In this document: piece after piece, positions 45,567-57,270 of the stretch
How the letters are laid out: the number at the start of each line of letters is the position of its first letter
How positions within the stretch are numbered: position 1 is the stretch's first letter
Assembly: GCA_019055375.1 (NCBI GenBank)
Contig: JAHQIW010000246.1
Location: forward strand, 186,001 to 250,000
DNA: 64,000 nt
Direction of reading: 5' to 3'
DNA from: Parelaphostrongylus tenuis
Taxonomy: Eukaryota; Nematoda; Chromadorea; Rhabditida; Metastrongylidae
Position numbers and translations under genes: made by a program
Notes under the pieces: model-generated
Database searches by the model: none
The model's input: only the letters and a program-made list of their open reading frames with translations
Told to the model about the DNA's origin: nothing

Positions 45567-46749
45567 TAATAAACCGATATGAGCAAAATAATTGTATTCC
45601 TTTTTGTAAAGGGCATCAATATATTATTCAGGAGATATATACTGGCTATTAAGACTATGATGTATAAGAGCATTTGGCAAAGTGCAGTGTACGCGCAGTT
45701 ATGAGATGTTCGTAAGTAAATACAAGTGCTGTGAAAGCTCTACTTAATGAGTTGGTATGATATAAATGAGTCAATACTGCTTCTCTCGAGACTATCAAAT
45801 TTTTTGCGCAAAACACATGAGAAATTTCTCACGCTTTCTTCTCTTTCGTCGCTAATTATTTGATGCAGTGACCGTTATCGTATCATTTTTTCATTCGAAT
45901 CATAAATTCCCAAACAAGGCTTAGGATGTTTCGCTCCATCCCTTTATGTATCACGCTCTGGAGAGCTGTGTGGGATCTGATTTCATTGTTCTATTCGACA
46001 ATTTGAAGAATACTTTTACTCGTGTGGTGCTCATCACTCAGAACGAAAAAATTATATTATCCAGTCGATTAATCATTCATGATTCGTCAAATCCTCTACA
46101 TTTTCTACATTGCCTCAATTTTAAAGAAGTAATCTAATCGGCTGATTACTGGCTATCTACTGGGATATCAACTTGACTCCTTGTAAGGCAGTGGAAGCCA
46201 TTATCCCACATAAATGCTTAGAAGGCTGGGCTACACTGCAACCCACTTGGGAGTTTCGTTTCTCTAAGCGCTCAAAGTTTTCATCACAGCCTTTGTGATT
46301 TATATCAAATAATCAATCTATTTTCAAATGTAATGAACTTGGAAACATCACGTTGGCCATGGTCTGTACCTCGGCGAAGCTTCTCGATCTTAACACCGAA
46401 TGTTTGGGTGAACCTATCAGGACGATAGACCCTTTCACTTTCTCATCACGATTTAATATTCAAGAACACCGCATTCCTTGCAGTGTTTACAAAATACAGA
46501 AAGCACAGTAGTGAATTTTCAACTTTTTCAATTTACTGATCGTTTCTCCACAACTCATAAAATGAGGTAACGTTATAAGAAGCTGTGCCACTTTGGAGAG
46601 CAACTCATCATTATTGTTTCATCATGAGCGACACTACACATGTTCTTGTTAGAAATTATATTACTTCTGTGAAAAATCACAAACAACTTCCAAGATTTAG
46701 CACTTATTCTATCATTGAATAGAGCGTCAATGCAGTGTAAAGGATGAAT
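45567..46749. other. Unassigned sequence
   Basis: A 63-codon frame at 45946-46137 has no motif. The 46340-46440 patch is GC-richer (GGCCATGGTCTGTACCTCGG) and may hold old coding or repeat sequence that I cannot identify. Confidence 0.4.
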
Positions 46750-46754
46750 TTAGC

Positions 46755-46972
46755 TGAGAATGTAACACCATCACAAACTTCCGCTGTTGATCAGTCCTTA
46801 AAGAATTCCATGTACATTCAGTTCCGCTTGCAGGATCATGGAGGTGACCAAATGCGTATCTTGCCACTTTAACAACACCGGAGTGATGGAGAACTTGGTC
46901 ATCCATGAGTGGGAATTGAACAAATGACTATCTGTACTATGTAAGGGCCCCCTAACTAGTGCGCCACAGAAA
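46755..46972 (-). mobile_element. SINE family A, degenerate copy
   Basis: The minus strand shows CTGTGGCGCACTAGTTAGGG (head), a decayed B box with TTCAATTCCCACTC, ATGAGTGG/CCATGATCC positions, and TAAGGACTGATCAACAGCGG at the 3' end. Body shortened. Confidence 0.6.
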
Positions 46973-49785
46973 CACAAGATGAGACCCTTGCAATATTCAA
47001 TAATCTTTTGAATTTTCTTTTATAATTGCTACTTTAGACGATCTCGATATGACTTCCCTATACGGTAGCTTCAGTCTTAACTGACATTTTGACTAATTAT
47101 CCCGTATATTATGCTACTTTTTTCGCAATGAATCTTGATGAAGTGCCACAAATCCATTTGCCGAGAGCGCTTGGTAATTTTTTGAAGGGTGTTAACATTT
47201 ATTCTTTTCTCAGAAGCGATATTTCCACTTTATATCATGTTATGTGCTATAATTTCCTTCAAACATAAAGTTTGGAATGTTTTTAACAGTTTGTAGTTAG
47301 TAATAATGTTATTATTAATCTGACCACTTTTGCAGTGTTATCATTCTTATTGCTTTGATAGTAGTTCGAATGAAATCCTTATAAATGCTCAAACGTCTAT
47401 AGTTTTAATAACAAGAATAACGATGTTTGGTTGGATTCTAGAAGGTTCATCATTTTTCTCGTCATCATATTGTATAAAGGTGATTGAGATGTTGAACAGT
47501 TAGGCCATCTTCCCACGAACTCAGAGATGGATGAGTGATGTCCTACTGTGGTACGAAATGCGCACACGAGTTGCACGATGTCGTCCATTCAAGGCGATTC
47601 ACTTCACATCAATGCTTAGTACTTGACGAACATCAAGTCTAACTCCGTTCCGAATATCGTCAACAACATCTGTGATTTGACTGCGTTGCTGTCTGAGATC
47701 AGCGAAGCGGTAAAAAGGCGTTCTGTGGTGCAGCTGCGACGTTCTTTGAAGATGACGGATTTCTTGAGAATAAATCTTTACAAAACAGGAGATTCTAATC
47801 CTTTGTTAGGGATTTCAATGTTCACTACGAAATATTTCTCGCTGATTAAGCGGGCTGATTTTCCGAAGAAAACTGAAAAAACAAGTTATGAAAATTTGTA
47901 TAAAATAGCACGGCATACTAAATGAGATGAAAATTGAAAAAGAATGCTATATAAGCAATTACACTGAAATAATGGAAGCTAGTGTAAAATTTCACATTGT
48001 AACTTTTTGAGTGCTAAACAACTTTGATATTAGTATTAGATGAAATTGCAAGTTTTTTCCCGGAAAAGTGAATAATTTTCAAGTTTCACTGAACAGTCCA
48101 AGTGTGCTTCTTTTATTGCCGATAGAGAGCTGTGAAGGAGGGCGCAAAGTGTCACATTGTGTAGGACATATGTAAGCATAATCGAATGCGTCCCACACAA
48201 TCCTGTTACCCTCTTCTCCAAATTATTTCTCCGATTCCCAGGAAGTCCAGGATTTAGGAAAAAATTTATACAATCAACGTTGTCGAATGCAATAATTCTC
48301 GAAAAGATTATGTAAGGAGTCTTTTATATGCAGCTGAAAACATCAAAGTTAATGTTGCGAGTAAATTTTATGGAATGTAAAGCGCATTACTAGAAAAATT
48401 TAGATCTGATAAATGAAAGTTTCTTGACAACTTTCATGAAAACGGCGAATTTCGTGTCTCTGAGGATACAGCTCATTTGAACATGGAGACCGGTCTTTGG
48501 TATGCTGTCGTTAAATACTTTCGCATTGACCGCCGTACCATTATGGCCTCGTTTCTTACTTGCAAAAAAAAAACGATCAAATTAATTTGAAGGGGAAATC
48601 CATCCATTATTTTTTCTTAAAGAGAAGAGCTCCAAATAGAAAGTTTCCTACATTGTTTGGACTACTCGAATAGAGCTAGATTATTCGTCCTTTATTTGTC
48701 AAAGCTCACATTTCAAGAAAAGCTCATGTGGAAAACGTCACTTCGAATGTCTTGTGTGTGCACTTACACATCTTGCGATCGTTTTGTTGTCTCGCAACTG
48801 CCACTTAGCTGAGATCGAGTCTGTCACCTTTGCTTACCTCTAGCATGATGAATAGTTGTTGATGTTGGTTTTTCATCGATTTTCGTGATACCAGTGCTAG
48901 AGGTCTTTATTAGAGGAGTAAAAGTTAGCCCTACCTGTTGTGATTCGAGTTTTCTAAAATGTCAGTCAGCCTCTACGGTGATGAAATAGCTTCAATGGCC
49001 TAGTCGGATAATATAAAAGGAATCAACAAAATTTTTCCTTTCTAAATGACTAGCGTACCAAAGAAGATTATAGTGCGTAACTACTCGTTGAGGTATTGCA
49101 GTGTGCTGACTACGTCTCACTCCTGTAGTTGTCAAGCAGAACCCATTTCCATCTGATGGTTTCACGGAGCGCATCATATTGTGCATCATAGGTGTGCAAA
49201 CGATTTTCGCGGTAACGTTTTTCCCTACTTTTCATTCGTAAGTAGACAGCCATCTATTCCGGAAAAAATCAGCTCTACAATTTCTGTGTTTGTTCTTTTT
49301 TGTTGTATTTTCAATATTTTTGCGTTCATTTGATCTCATAACTTTCATTCATATAGTGCTTCGACGTGGACCCAATGTATTTCTAATCATCGGAATTCAG
49401 CGTACAACCAAGAAATTTCGATATTGTGGAATGACTGTTCATGTTGGTTTCAAAAATAAAGCATACAAACAAGTGACCATTTGAGAATAGACATGTCTTG
49501 CCAAATGTTCATGACTGTCTTATTGTCAGAAAAAAACGTCAGATTTGAAACAATCATCATACAAATAGCGTGGTGTTATTCGTGTCCGCCGAACGGCTTT
49601 CAATGAGCAGCAGCTGACGCATGACAGAAATGATAGGAAGTCTACTGATTACTGACATGATTTAGTCAATGAATGACGGAGTTATTGATGACGTAGGTGA
49701 CAAACCTTCACATCAGCCGCTTTTCGCACCATCTCATTTTTCCTTATACGTCATCTTTTTTGGTAACTATAAAATGATATAATCT
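46973..49785. other. Unassigned stretch of 2.8 kb
   Basis: Plus frame 47623-47925 (100 codons; VNNICDLTALLSEISEAVKR, then a Lys-rich tail) has a plausible amphipathic composition but no recognised domain. No family repeats found. Otherwise AT-rich. Confidence 0.4.
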
Positions 49786-49787
49786 GG

Positions 49788-50226
49788 TAGCATATCTTGA
49801 GCCTTTCATGAGGTCTGCTATGGCACTAATAAAGTGCTAGACACGTGTTTCCGTCTTCCAACCTCGTCAGTAGCACGGTGCTTTTTGGTTCAGCCAATCT
49901 CTTGCAGGGCTACACCCCTACATAAGGAGGAGTCAACGCCGAATTTTTTCAAATCACCGCATGTCAAGCGATAAAATCTTTCGACATTGCAGTGACCAAC
50001 AGTGGACCGCTCGAATGAAAGATATGATTCATTTTATCTGCCATGAGTGCAATGTTGCTGGATTTCATCACTTGATATGAGGCCTTTATATGTAGGGGAA
50101 TATCCCTCTGCAAGGGATTGGCTGAACTGAAAGGCACCATGCTACTGGGGGCTGCAAGGCCGAAGCATGTGCCTAGTACAAGTGCCATAACAGACCATAT
50201 GAAAGGCTCAAGATATATTATCTATT
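49788..50226. mobile_element. Palindromic MITE family P, copy 4 (best reference copy)
   Basis: About 440 bp, essentially one long inverted repeat. The left arm begins ATATCTTGAGCCTTTCATGA and the right arm ends GAAAGGCTCAAGATATATTA. Inner pairs include GACACGTGTTTCCG with the right-arm GAAGCATGTGCC, GGTTCAGCCAATCTCTTGCA with GCAAGGGATTGGCTGAACTG, and GTGGACCGCTCGAATGAAAG near the centre. Each arm is about 200 bp. No coding capacity. Transcripts could form a long double-stranded RNA. Confidence 0.85.
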
Positions 50227-50313
50227 ATACATTCTTTTGAACGATAAAAACAGTCGAATGAAAAGGTACATACTTATTTGATTCTGTTATTCATTAACGC
50301 ATCTAGCTACTGA

Positions 50314-50603
50314 TAAAGGGTTGAAGGACAAAGCTGTTGGCGTTGACCGGACATCTCTTATAGATTTGTCTTCATCAAGCATAGTTTGAGGTGATTGAAT
50401 CAATATCTAGCCTTTACAACGACTCGCGGTAGCTTACCCATATATCATCAGTGTTCTAACCTCGCAGACAAGTCTGGCACCAAATCACCGACTCTGGAGG
50501 GATGGAAAGCCTGATAAGCCTTGAGTGCGGAATTGAACCATTCACCATATTGATCATCCACGTGTGTAGCGTAGAGCACCTCTAACCACTGCGCCACACG
50601 CTC
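50314..50603 (-). mobile_element. SINE family A, copy 7
   Basis: Minus-strand copy: head GAGCGTGTGGCGCAGTGGTT at 50603, A box intact. The B-box region is GGTTCAATTCC, near canonical, and carries the same extra GATCAATATGG-type insert between the boxes as the 40.15-kb copy. Body mostly conserved, tail GTCCTTCAACCCTTTATC. Confidence 0.8.
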
Positions 50604-51595
50604 TCACAACTACTGGTGCTACAAAAGATCAACAAACTTGAATGAATCAATGTAACTTGTTCTCGAGCTTTCTGCTTTACTTCTGCTACTTACCATGTAT
50701 AAACTTATGATGATTGAATGCGTTGAGATTTTCTCATGTTGCGCTGTTTGAACAAAAAAATTAATATGAATAAGCATTTCAAGCTCTCCAGATACCACAT
50801 TGGTCTCTCATACAGTTGACTGCCTTATTGATGTTGTTGAGTCTTCGCTAGTTCTCTCATAAGACTCTTTTTTGAATATTGCGAGTTGCCATTCCATACT
50901 GAATTATCGGCGATTTTTAGAAAGATGAAAATTAGTTCAGCTTTCGGAGGAAATGAACTTCTGTGTGTACTTAAGACGTTGTTGTGCTTAACTAATACTC
51001 AATGAGTGCGGTATATTTGTAATCTCTCTGAATTTATTATATAACTCATAAAGCGAATAGTTTGATGAGTGGGGTGGATAAAACGGAAATAAAAGAGTAG
51101 GAATGAGTTGCTGTTGATCGTTTGGTGAAGGAAAAACGATGTTGAAAAGCGTCGTATTGAAGGACGCCTGACTACATCGTGATTATGTTATGTTAGTTCT
51201 GTGATAAAACTCTTCCGGTATCACTACTCAAATTTCCATCCTTTAGAAGAGAACGACTACAGTGTGAAGTTGAAATTTTGTTTTCATGATGACCACTTAC
51301 TTCTTTCTCTTCACTACTACAGTAGCTGATTATTTCTGTTGAGACAATTCTTCGTATTGTGAAACTGTCACTCTTCTGGTGATAATCATCCGCTCTTTTC
51401 TTTTGTTATTAAAGAGACTAAATTTTCGTCTTTCAAAAGAATTTTGGGTACTTTGCACTATCTTTGCACTTTCAATGGTCACTATTCATTTCCTTGTTGC
51501 CATTAATGCAGTAGCTAAAATTCGGTCTCTTGGAAAATGTGGCTAACTCTGACGATATCGTGCTTGTTCAACGATCATTCACCTCCCTTATTCTA
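50604..51595. other. Unassigned AT-rich sequence
   Basis: Nothing recognised. Confidence 0.5.
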
Positions 51596-51755
51596 CCTAG
51601 CGTTGACCCTATTACTATCATTTCAATAATTGAATTTTCTAACAATATATCCAGTGATGTGGAGCGATGTGCAGAAACTTTGCATCATGTGGAACTCGAA
51701 CCCACATTTCACCCTAACCGTGGTCGCGTGCTTAACCGTTAGATTACAAACGTTC
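51596..51755 (-). mobile_element. SINE family C, copy 1 (degenerate)
   Basis: The plus strand shows ATATATCCAGTGATGTGGAG, CGATGTGCAGAAACTTTG, GGAACTCGAACCCACATTTC and GTGCTTAACCGTTAGATTAC. On the minus strand these give a head with TAACGGTTAAGCAC, a B-box-like GGGTTCGAGTTCC and the CACATCACTGGATATATT tail. Confidence 0.65.
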
Positions 51756-51799
51756 GTTCTGACGCCACTTAGAATTTTCTAACAGTTGAAAGAGTATCG

Positions 51800-51968
51800 A
51801 TAATCAATCAGAATTCTTTTTATTTCACCGCCACTTGTGGTGGCATGATGTCATGATGTTACAATATACCCAATAATGTGGAGTGCTGTGCAAAAACGTT
51901 TGGTCAGCCGGGATTCGAACCCAGATCTCTCTTTTCGCGGGAGCGTATGCTAACCGTTGCACCACCGA
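51800..51968 (-). mobile_element. SINE family C, copy 2 (best reference copy)
   Basis: On the minus strand from 51968: GGTGGTGCAACGGTTAGCAT with a perfect A box (TGGTGCAACGG, plus-strand 51954-51964). A perfect B box (GGTTCGAATCC) follows, seen as GGATTCGAACC at 51911-51921. The tail reads TTTTTGCACAGCACTCCACA, TTATTGGGTATATTGTAACA, TGCCACCACAAGTGGCGGTG, AAATAAAAAGAATTCTGATT. About 165 bp, with a tRNA-derived head. The GTGGCGG/CCGCCAC part of the tail forms a small internal hairpin. Confidence 0.82.
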
Positions 51969-52002
51969 CTCGTTTTGCCCAGCACTCTTTTTACGCTACA
52001 AC

Positions 52003-52082
52003 TCGTTATCTGTCAACAGCCAACCGTCGACCGTGTGGCAGGGCAGCCGCTATCGGCATTGAACCCACTTGTGTTGACAGAT
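52003..52082 (-). repeat. tRNA-like/hairpin scrap between family C copies
   Basis: CTGTCAACA at 52007 and TGTTGACAG near 52073 are perfect inverted 9-mers enclosing a GC-rich stretch with GGCATTGAACCCAC, which on the minus strand reads GTGGGTTCAATGCC, a B-box-like sequence. Possibly a decayed additional family C head. Confidence 0.4.
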
Positions 52083-52084
52083 AT

Positions 52085-52262
52085 TGGGTATCAATAATCA
52101 GTCAGAATTCTTTTTATCTGACCGCCACTTGCGGTGGTATGATGTTACAATATACCCAATAATGTGGAGCATACGCTCCCGGAAAGAGTGAATGTGGGTT
52201 CGAATCCCGGCTGAGGCAAATGTTTTTGCACAGCACTCCACATTATTGAGTTTTAGAGTCTG
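52085..52262. mobile_element. Head-to-head pair of family C copies (fold-back)
   Basis: 52085-52170 is a minus-strand tail (AATCAGTCAGAATTCTTTTT, CCGCCACTTGCGGTGG, AATATACCCAATAATGTGG). It joins directly to 52171-52262, a plus-strand copy with CATACGCTCCCGGAAAGAGT, a perfect B box (GGTTCGAATCC, about 52199-52209) and GCACAGCACTCCACATTATT. The two can pair over CAATAATGTGGA / TCCACATTATTG. The minus copy lost its head and the plus copy its first 15 nt. Confidence 0.7.
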
Positions 52263-53095
52263 GCTACAATGTAAAGATGTCTTCATCCATTGATGATGAT
52301 TCGTTCTGTTCATTTTATCCCTGCAGTGAACAGCTAAGTTTCGAACAATTTAATTTATGATGCGAAGGATAGGGAAGGCGATATTGGCGAACGTCATCTA
52401 TCGTATTTGAGATAAAAGAGATACCAACCTAATATTAGCTTGAACAAGGACATCGCGAGATTGGTATATGTTCTTCCTCGAGATGCTAATAAGCAGGTTA
52501 TAAAAACCAAGTTAATAACCTAGATAGTTTTTTCTCAAACATTGCGCCAACAGATAATAATAGTGAAAGTCAAGACGCTGTTTAATTCATCTAAGACTGA
52601 CTGTTCATTATTTTTCTTCGCTAATATCTTTTCTATCAGAAAGGGGATTGCTGCCAGTAGATGTTTCAACGATTGGATCCTTAAAAATTAAGGATTAGCT
52701 TCCAACATGTCTGTATTTATTACAGCTAGTACTTGAAAATGCGTCGTGAATTTACTGATCTGCTTTTCATATTATAGCAAATAGCTCTATTTGATATGTG
52801 TATGAGCGTATCTCAAGAATCTTTGCCATGTAAAGGCCAGGCACGCTCTATAGCACTGGTCATAGAAAGCTGCATGTATCAAAGGTACCTATTGGCTCTG
52901 AACCTCAGGTAAATCCATCGGTTAGTATGCATGCCTCTTCTGCTCAAAATTGATTTGTGTTTTCTACATACTACTACATTATACATTGGTGAGAACCCTG
53001 TTTTTTGGGTAGTGAATTATGCAATGTTGCCAGGAACTTAATTTCAAAAAACTAGAAATTACTTATCAGAGAGATCGATAATCACCGTCAACAAA
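52263..53095. other. Unassigned AT-rich sequence
   Basis: Nothing recognised. Confidence 0.5.
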
Positions 53096-53099
53096 TAAG

Positions 53100-53866
53100 C
53101 CGGAAGTGCTGGAAACATCACTCCATGTTTTTGCTTGGTAGCACAGATTTTCAAACCTATCACTTATTGTGCATAAGAACTAATCATAAAGAGTGTTAAT
53201 AATCATTCAAGAGCTCAAAACATCTGACTAGCTAAGTGTAGCCGGTTTCTGAAATGTCTTTGATATAACGCTTCAATGAAGGGAAAACAATTGTGTTTCA
53301 CAAATACGTTTTTCTTGTGAGACAGGGCTCTTTCTTTAGACTGTTAGTACTCATTCCATAGCGTAAGATCCAAAGATTACAACGCTATACTTATTTTTTG
53401 TAAAGACCGTTTCTGTGCAGTGTAGCAGAGAAAATAATATTGATTCTTACACGCGAGCAAGTGCTCTTTGGCCAATTCATGAGCCCCAGAGGTGGGGAAA
53501 GGTGGCGCATTTATTGAGCGATGTTGCCTATGTGAAGTGTGATTTTAGTTATTTGATTAAGAATTGTTTTCCCGTTTTACAAGAAACTCCAGATTAAACG
53601 TGACTCTCATACTAAAGATTTTCTCTACATGTTCACGTGCTTTCGTGCTTCCAGCGAAATAATAGCTGAATTGCGCTTTTGATATAAAAAAAAACATAAT
53701 TTGATTTCGAATTATACAGCCTTTCAAGAAAGTTTTTTTTAAAAAATTGGCTACGTGCAACGCTAGGCAGAGATTTAAACTTTTGAATGATTACTAACAC
53801 TCTTTATGAAAATTTCTTGTTCGGCGTAAGGGATACGTTGGGAAACCTGTGCTACCAAACGGAAAA
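53100..53866. mobile_element. Repeat family D, reference copy with long inverted ends
   Basis: Terminal inverted arms: TTGGTAGCACAGATTTTCAA at 53136 pairs with GGGAAACCTGTGCTACCAA ending near 53858, and TCATAAAGAGTGTTAATAAT at 53186 pairs with GATTACTAACACTCTTTATG near 53788. Interior blocks are shared with 12.5-13.3 kb and 60.7-61.0 kb: AAAGACCGTTTC...GTGTAGCAG and TTTCGTGCTTCCAGCGAAAT. No transposase. About 770 bp; the inverted ends point to a non-autonomous DNA transposon. Confidence 0.7.
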
Positions 53867-55017
53867 CAGCCCAAGACTCATACCTATCGTTTGCTAAAGT
53901 CAGAAAGATTAAGAAGCATCAGGTGAAAAATATGATGGTCATTTGGATTAGGACTAATTAGAGGCTCTGTCATCCGTGTAGACGACTGAAGGAGTTGCTA
54001 GTGTCGGGGACTATCCTTTGAACTCTTCAGTCTCAGCTATTTTTAATTTAGGCCGAGGCCTCCCCGTCTACTTTTTATCACTTTGCTACTTTACTTAATC
54101 AGTCTCATGGTTATTTTCCAATGTACGAATCCCAGTACTTCTAGCACAGTTATTCGTCTCGTTCGTGAACGTGGGTAGTAATTCAACACGGATGGTAAGT
54201 TTCAAAAGAAGCCGTTTACTATCAGGACAGGAATTTTTATGTCAAATTTTTTCCGCTGAACTTTCAAAAGTGTTTGACTGAGAAAATTTCTAATCAGTAT
54301 GACCATTTCATGTCTTAGAGAGGATGAAACCACTAACATTAGGTCAAACAATGTTGCATTGAAAACTCTTTCAGCAAACTCCTCTCTCTTGATCAAGTAA
54401 ACAGTTGCTTGATCAAAGACGAGTATAATGGATGATCAATCTCGATAAAGATGATAAATCCTTCGATTCGTGCATCTACTTTGTATATGACGTTTCTACT
54501 CTAAAAGCTCCCATATTTCTCTATAAGCTTCCATCAAATTTATAAATGCGCCCACGTAGTTTAGCTATTGAGTTTTGTTGTGGGTAGAACAAGGATTATA
54601 CAGAGTAGAAGTTTTCTCATGACGCGTTGTGTTTCTTTCGATTCTCAAATGTCGTGCAGCACACACCCAAGCCTTGGAACATTTATTTCCATCACTATTT
54701 TGGCATCTAGAAATTGAACTAGTCAAACAATGGATCTTTCATGAGTTAATACGTCCGGCATTTATTTGTCACAGCTGTGCTGCACTACACAAATTTCCTG
54801 TAGAATTGTTTGTAAAAATTGTTGATTTTCCTTTTTCAAACTCAAAAATTCAAATTTAACTCACAAATTACAGTGTGCTGACGTCATGAAAAAAAGTGAG
54901 CCTGCGAAAACATATAAATAAACGCTTTTCTGCAATGATACAAGCACTCAGAGCAATAATTCGTAGAAAATTTTTCCTCGATTGTTCTATGGTGGATATT
55001 TGATTGATCAATCTATT
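53867..55017. other. Unassigned, with one hairpin and one retroelement tail scrap
   Basis: At 53984-54032 GACTGAAGGAGTT pairs with AACTCTTCAGTC around a 24-nt loop (one bulge). At 54125-54180 ACGAATCCCAGTACTTCTAG matches the distal tail of SINE B/LINE copies, minus orientation. The 54629-54859 frame (76 codons) is unrecognised. Confidence 0.45.
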
Positions 55018-55307
55018 AAAGGATAAGGATAGAGCTCTCGGCATTGGTCAATTCCTGAGGGATGCGATGCGTTTCTCTTCATCTCCTTAGCTTCTATTGA
55101 GGTGACTGAATGCATATGTGGCCTCCACAATGACTCGCGGTGACCTACTGATGGTGTCAAGTCAATGCTGATTATCCTCCCAGACAAGTCTGGTTCCGAT
55201 TTACCTAGTTCGCAGAGATGAAAGCCATAATGTGCCATGCACACGAGATCGAACCATGGATCTTTTGTGCGACACGAACACCTCTAGCCACTGCGCCGCA
55301 TGCGCTC
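55018..55307 (-). mobile_element. SINE family A, copy 8
   Basis: Full-length minus copy: head GAGCGCATGCGGCGCAGTGG at 55307 (A box with one change) and B box GGTTCGATCTC on the minus strand near 55243-55253. All body blocks, tail TCTATCCTTATCCTTTA. Confidence 0.85.
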
Positions 55308-55390
55308 CTGTTCAATAAATTATCATAATGTATTATAGTTTCTTCTAAACAACAATAGTGAGCTTTATATTACCTGTCGTTCAGGGTTAT

Positions 55391-55515
55391 CTAGAGTTTC
55401 AAATAAGAGCTAGTAAAACTTTTATCTTCCCTATCGCGCGCAAAAGTAATCCAGTTTGTTCTTCTTGCTGTAGGATATCGTAAAACATCATGTTTTGTCT
55501 TAGATTTTCCGTGGC
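55391..55515 (-). pseudogene. RTE-type LINE C-terminal fragment
   Basis: The minus-strand frame ends KHDVLRYPTARRTNWITFAR, then DREDKSFTSS. It aligns with the YDALRVPRARRTHWATLARDRDKW end of the LINE protein. The downstream PLxxLDDQRD block is not conserved, and the upstream part of the frame does not match. Old 5'-truncated copy. Confidence 0.7.
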
Positions 55516-56810
55516 AAAATTGGACTGTCAAGTGGGATCTTGCTACTGCGGGTTTGAAATCTCGGAAGTCCAGGCGGTAGTGGCTCATCGGTTGTTACCA
55601 AGGTGCATTACGAGTGCGACCCTTTCTAAATTAGCTAGATATTTGCATATATTTCGATTTGAGAAGTATGCTGATAGACAGTCTTTTCTGATTTCTCTCT
55701 CAAAAAAAAAAACTTCCATTGTAACCATACCGATCCTATGAATCAAGAATTCCTTAGTCGAGGAATTAAACTATCGACTATTTGAGACAAAATATATTGC
55801 GCATGTCAGGAACTACATCGCAATTATTTATTTGAAAGCATTATAATATTGTAATTTTTCTCAAATATTTGTGAAGTTGAGTAATCAGTCTCTTTCTTTC
55901 ATGAGAAAATTATTCATGAAAGAGCGGTACAAGACATTCCATTTAATGATCAGAGAGATTTTCATCAACGAAAAAATTGCAGTTCTTTCTGTCATATCTC
56001 AGTGAATTTCCATACGAAATAGAAATCAAGCTTTCTTCCTGGTGGCGATGCGGTGGTCCAATTGTCCTGTCCCTTTTCTAGTTATTGATGTTCTTATTAT
56101 CAGTTGAGAGGTATACTGAGTGACGCTCAGACAGGATTTCCTATAACTTTCCCCACCTTCACAGCACATGACAGATCATATTTTCGTTGATCATTGTTTG
56201 ACTTACCAGATTCATCGCCTAATCATTTACTAAGAGTGCTTTTACTGCTTACTTGCTGACGTGGAACTGATTGAAACGTCACTACACCATAGTCATCAGC
56301 AATTACCGACGTTTTCGTCGACAACATTGCGTCCAGTGATGCCCTTGTAGCTTAATTATCAGTGTGAACTCTCTTATTTCATTGAATGAGGTTAATGAGG
56401 CGAAGGACAACAACAACAGTGCCGTTTAAGTGAAGATGCGTTTCTTTTACTTATACTTTAGAGTTCGTACATTATTTTGATCCCATAAATGATTCTATAC
56501 TTCCGCATCATCTTTGCTGAATTCAACTGAGAGTATTTCTATACTGAGTGGGTGAGTTTTTACACCATTCTGATTACCCCGGTAAAAAGAAGAGAGAGGA
56601 CAAAGCAACCTCTTTATCCGGAGCAGTGCTCTGCGTCATTCCATCGTGCATAAAAGAATTTTCGTAGACTGATAGGTAGTTTTAAACTTTTCAGAGGTCT
56701 GGTGTGACATCTTTAGTGGTAGACGTGCGTTTTGGCTATCTATTCTCGCCAGCTTCATCAGTATCACATGCCATTCGGCTGCTCATCCTACTATTGATAA
56801 TCGCCCTATC
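55516..56810. other. Unassigned AT-rich sequence
   Basis: Nothing recognised. Confidence 0.5.
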
Positions 56811-57270
56811 ATCGCCGAAGAAGTATAACTCCACGTCACCAAACCTCTAAAAGATCTAAAACATTCTATCAGGCTGCACTGAATTTTCAAACAAGCTTTC
56901 AAAAAGTCGATTGAAAAGTATTGTATTTCAGAAAAGTATTTCAAAAAAAAAAAGTACATATGCTCCATAACAGCCATAAGCCATGCAATCGACAATCCAT
57001 CACTCCGATAGAACGCAACATCAGGTGTCTGATGTCACTTGACGTACACTGATACTTCTTTGGCGACGATTCTTAATGAGAGTAACGGCAAACAACCGAA
57101 TTGCATGTGGTACTGATGAGGCTTGCGAGAAAGTCCAAACTTACGTCTACCACTATATATGCCATAACAGACCTCATAGAGGCTTGAAAAGCATTCTACC
57201 AGAGTATATTGAAATTAAGCGAGGTTTCAAAAAAGTCGATTGAAAGATATTCTCATAGATTTCATGAACT
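56811..57270 (+). repeat. Two MITE family P right ends with shared downstream flank (direct duplication)
   Basis: 57100-57215 matches the family P right arm in order (GATGAGGCTTGCGAGAAAGT, ATATGCCATAACAGACCTCA, AGGCTTGAAAAGCATTCTAC). 56815-56872 carries the terminal part of the same arm (CACCAAACCTCTAAAAGATC, AAACATTCTATCAGGC). Each is followed by related non-arm sequence ending TTTCAAAAAGTCGATTGAAA (about 56900) and TTTCAAAAAAGTCGATTGAA (about 57225). The flank was therefore duplicated with the element end, or it belongs to a longer family member. Confidence 0.55.
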
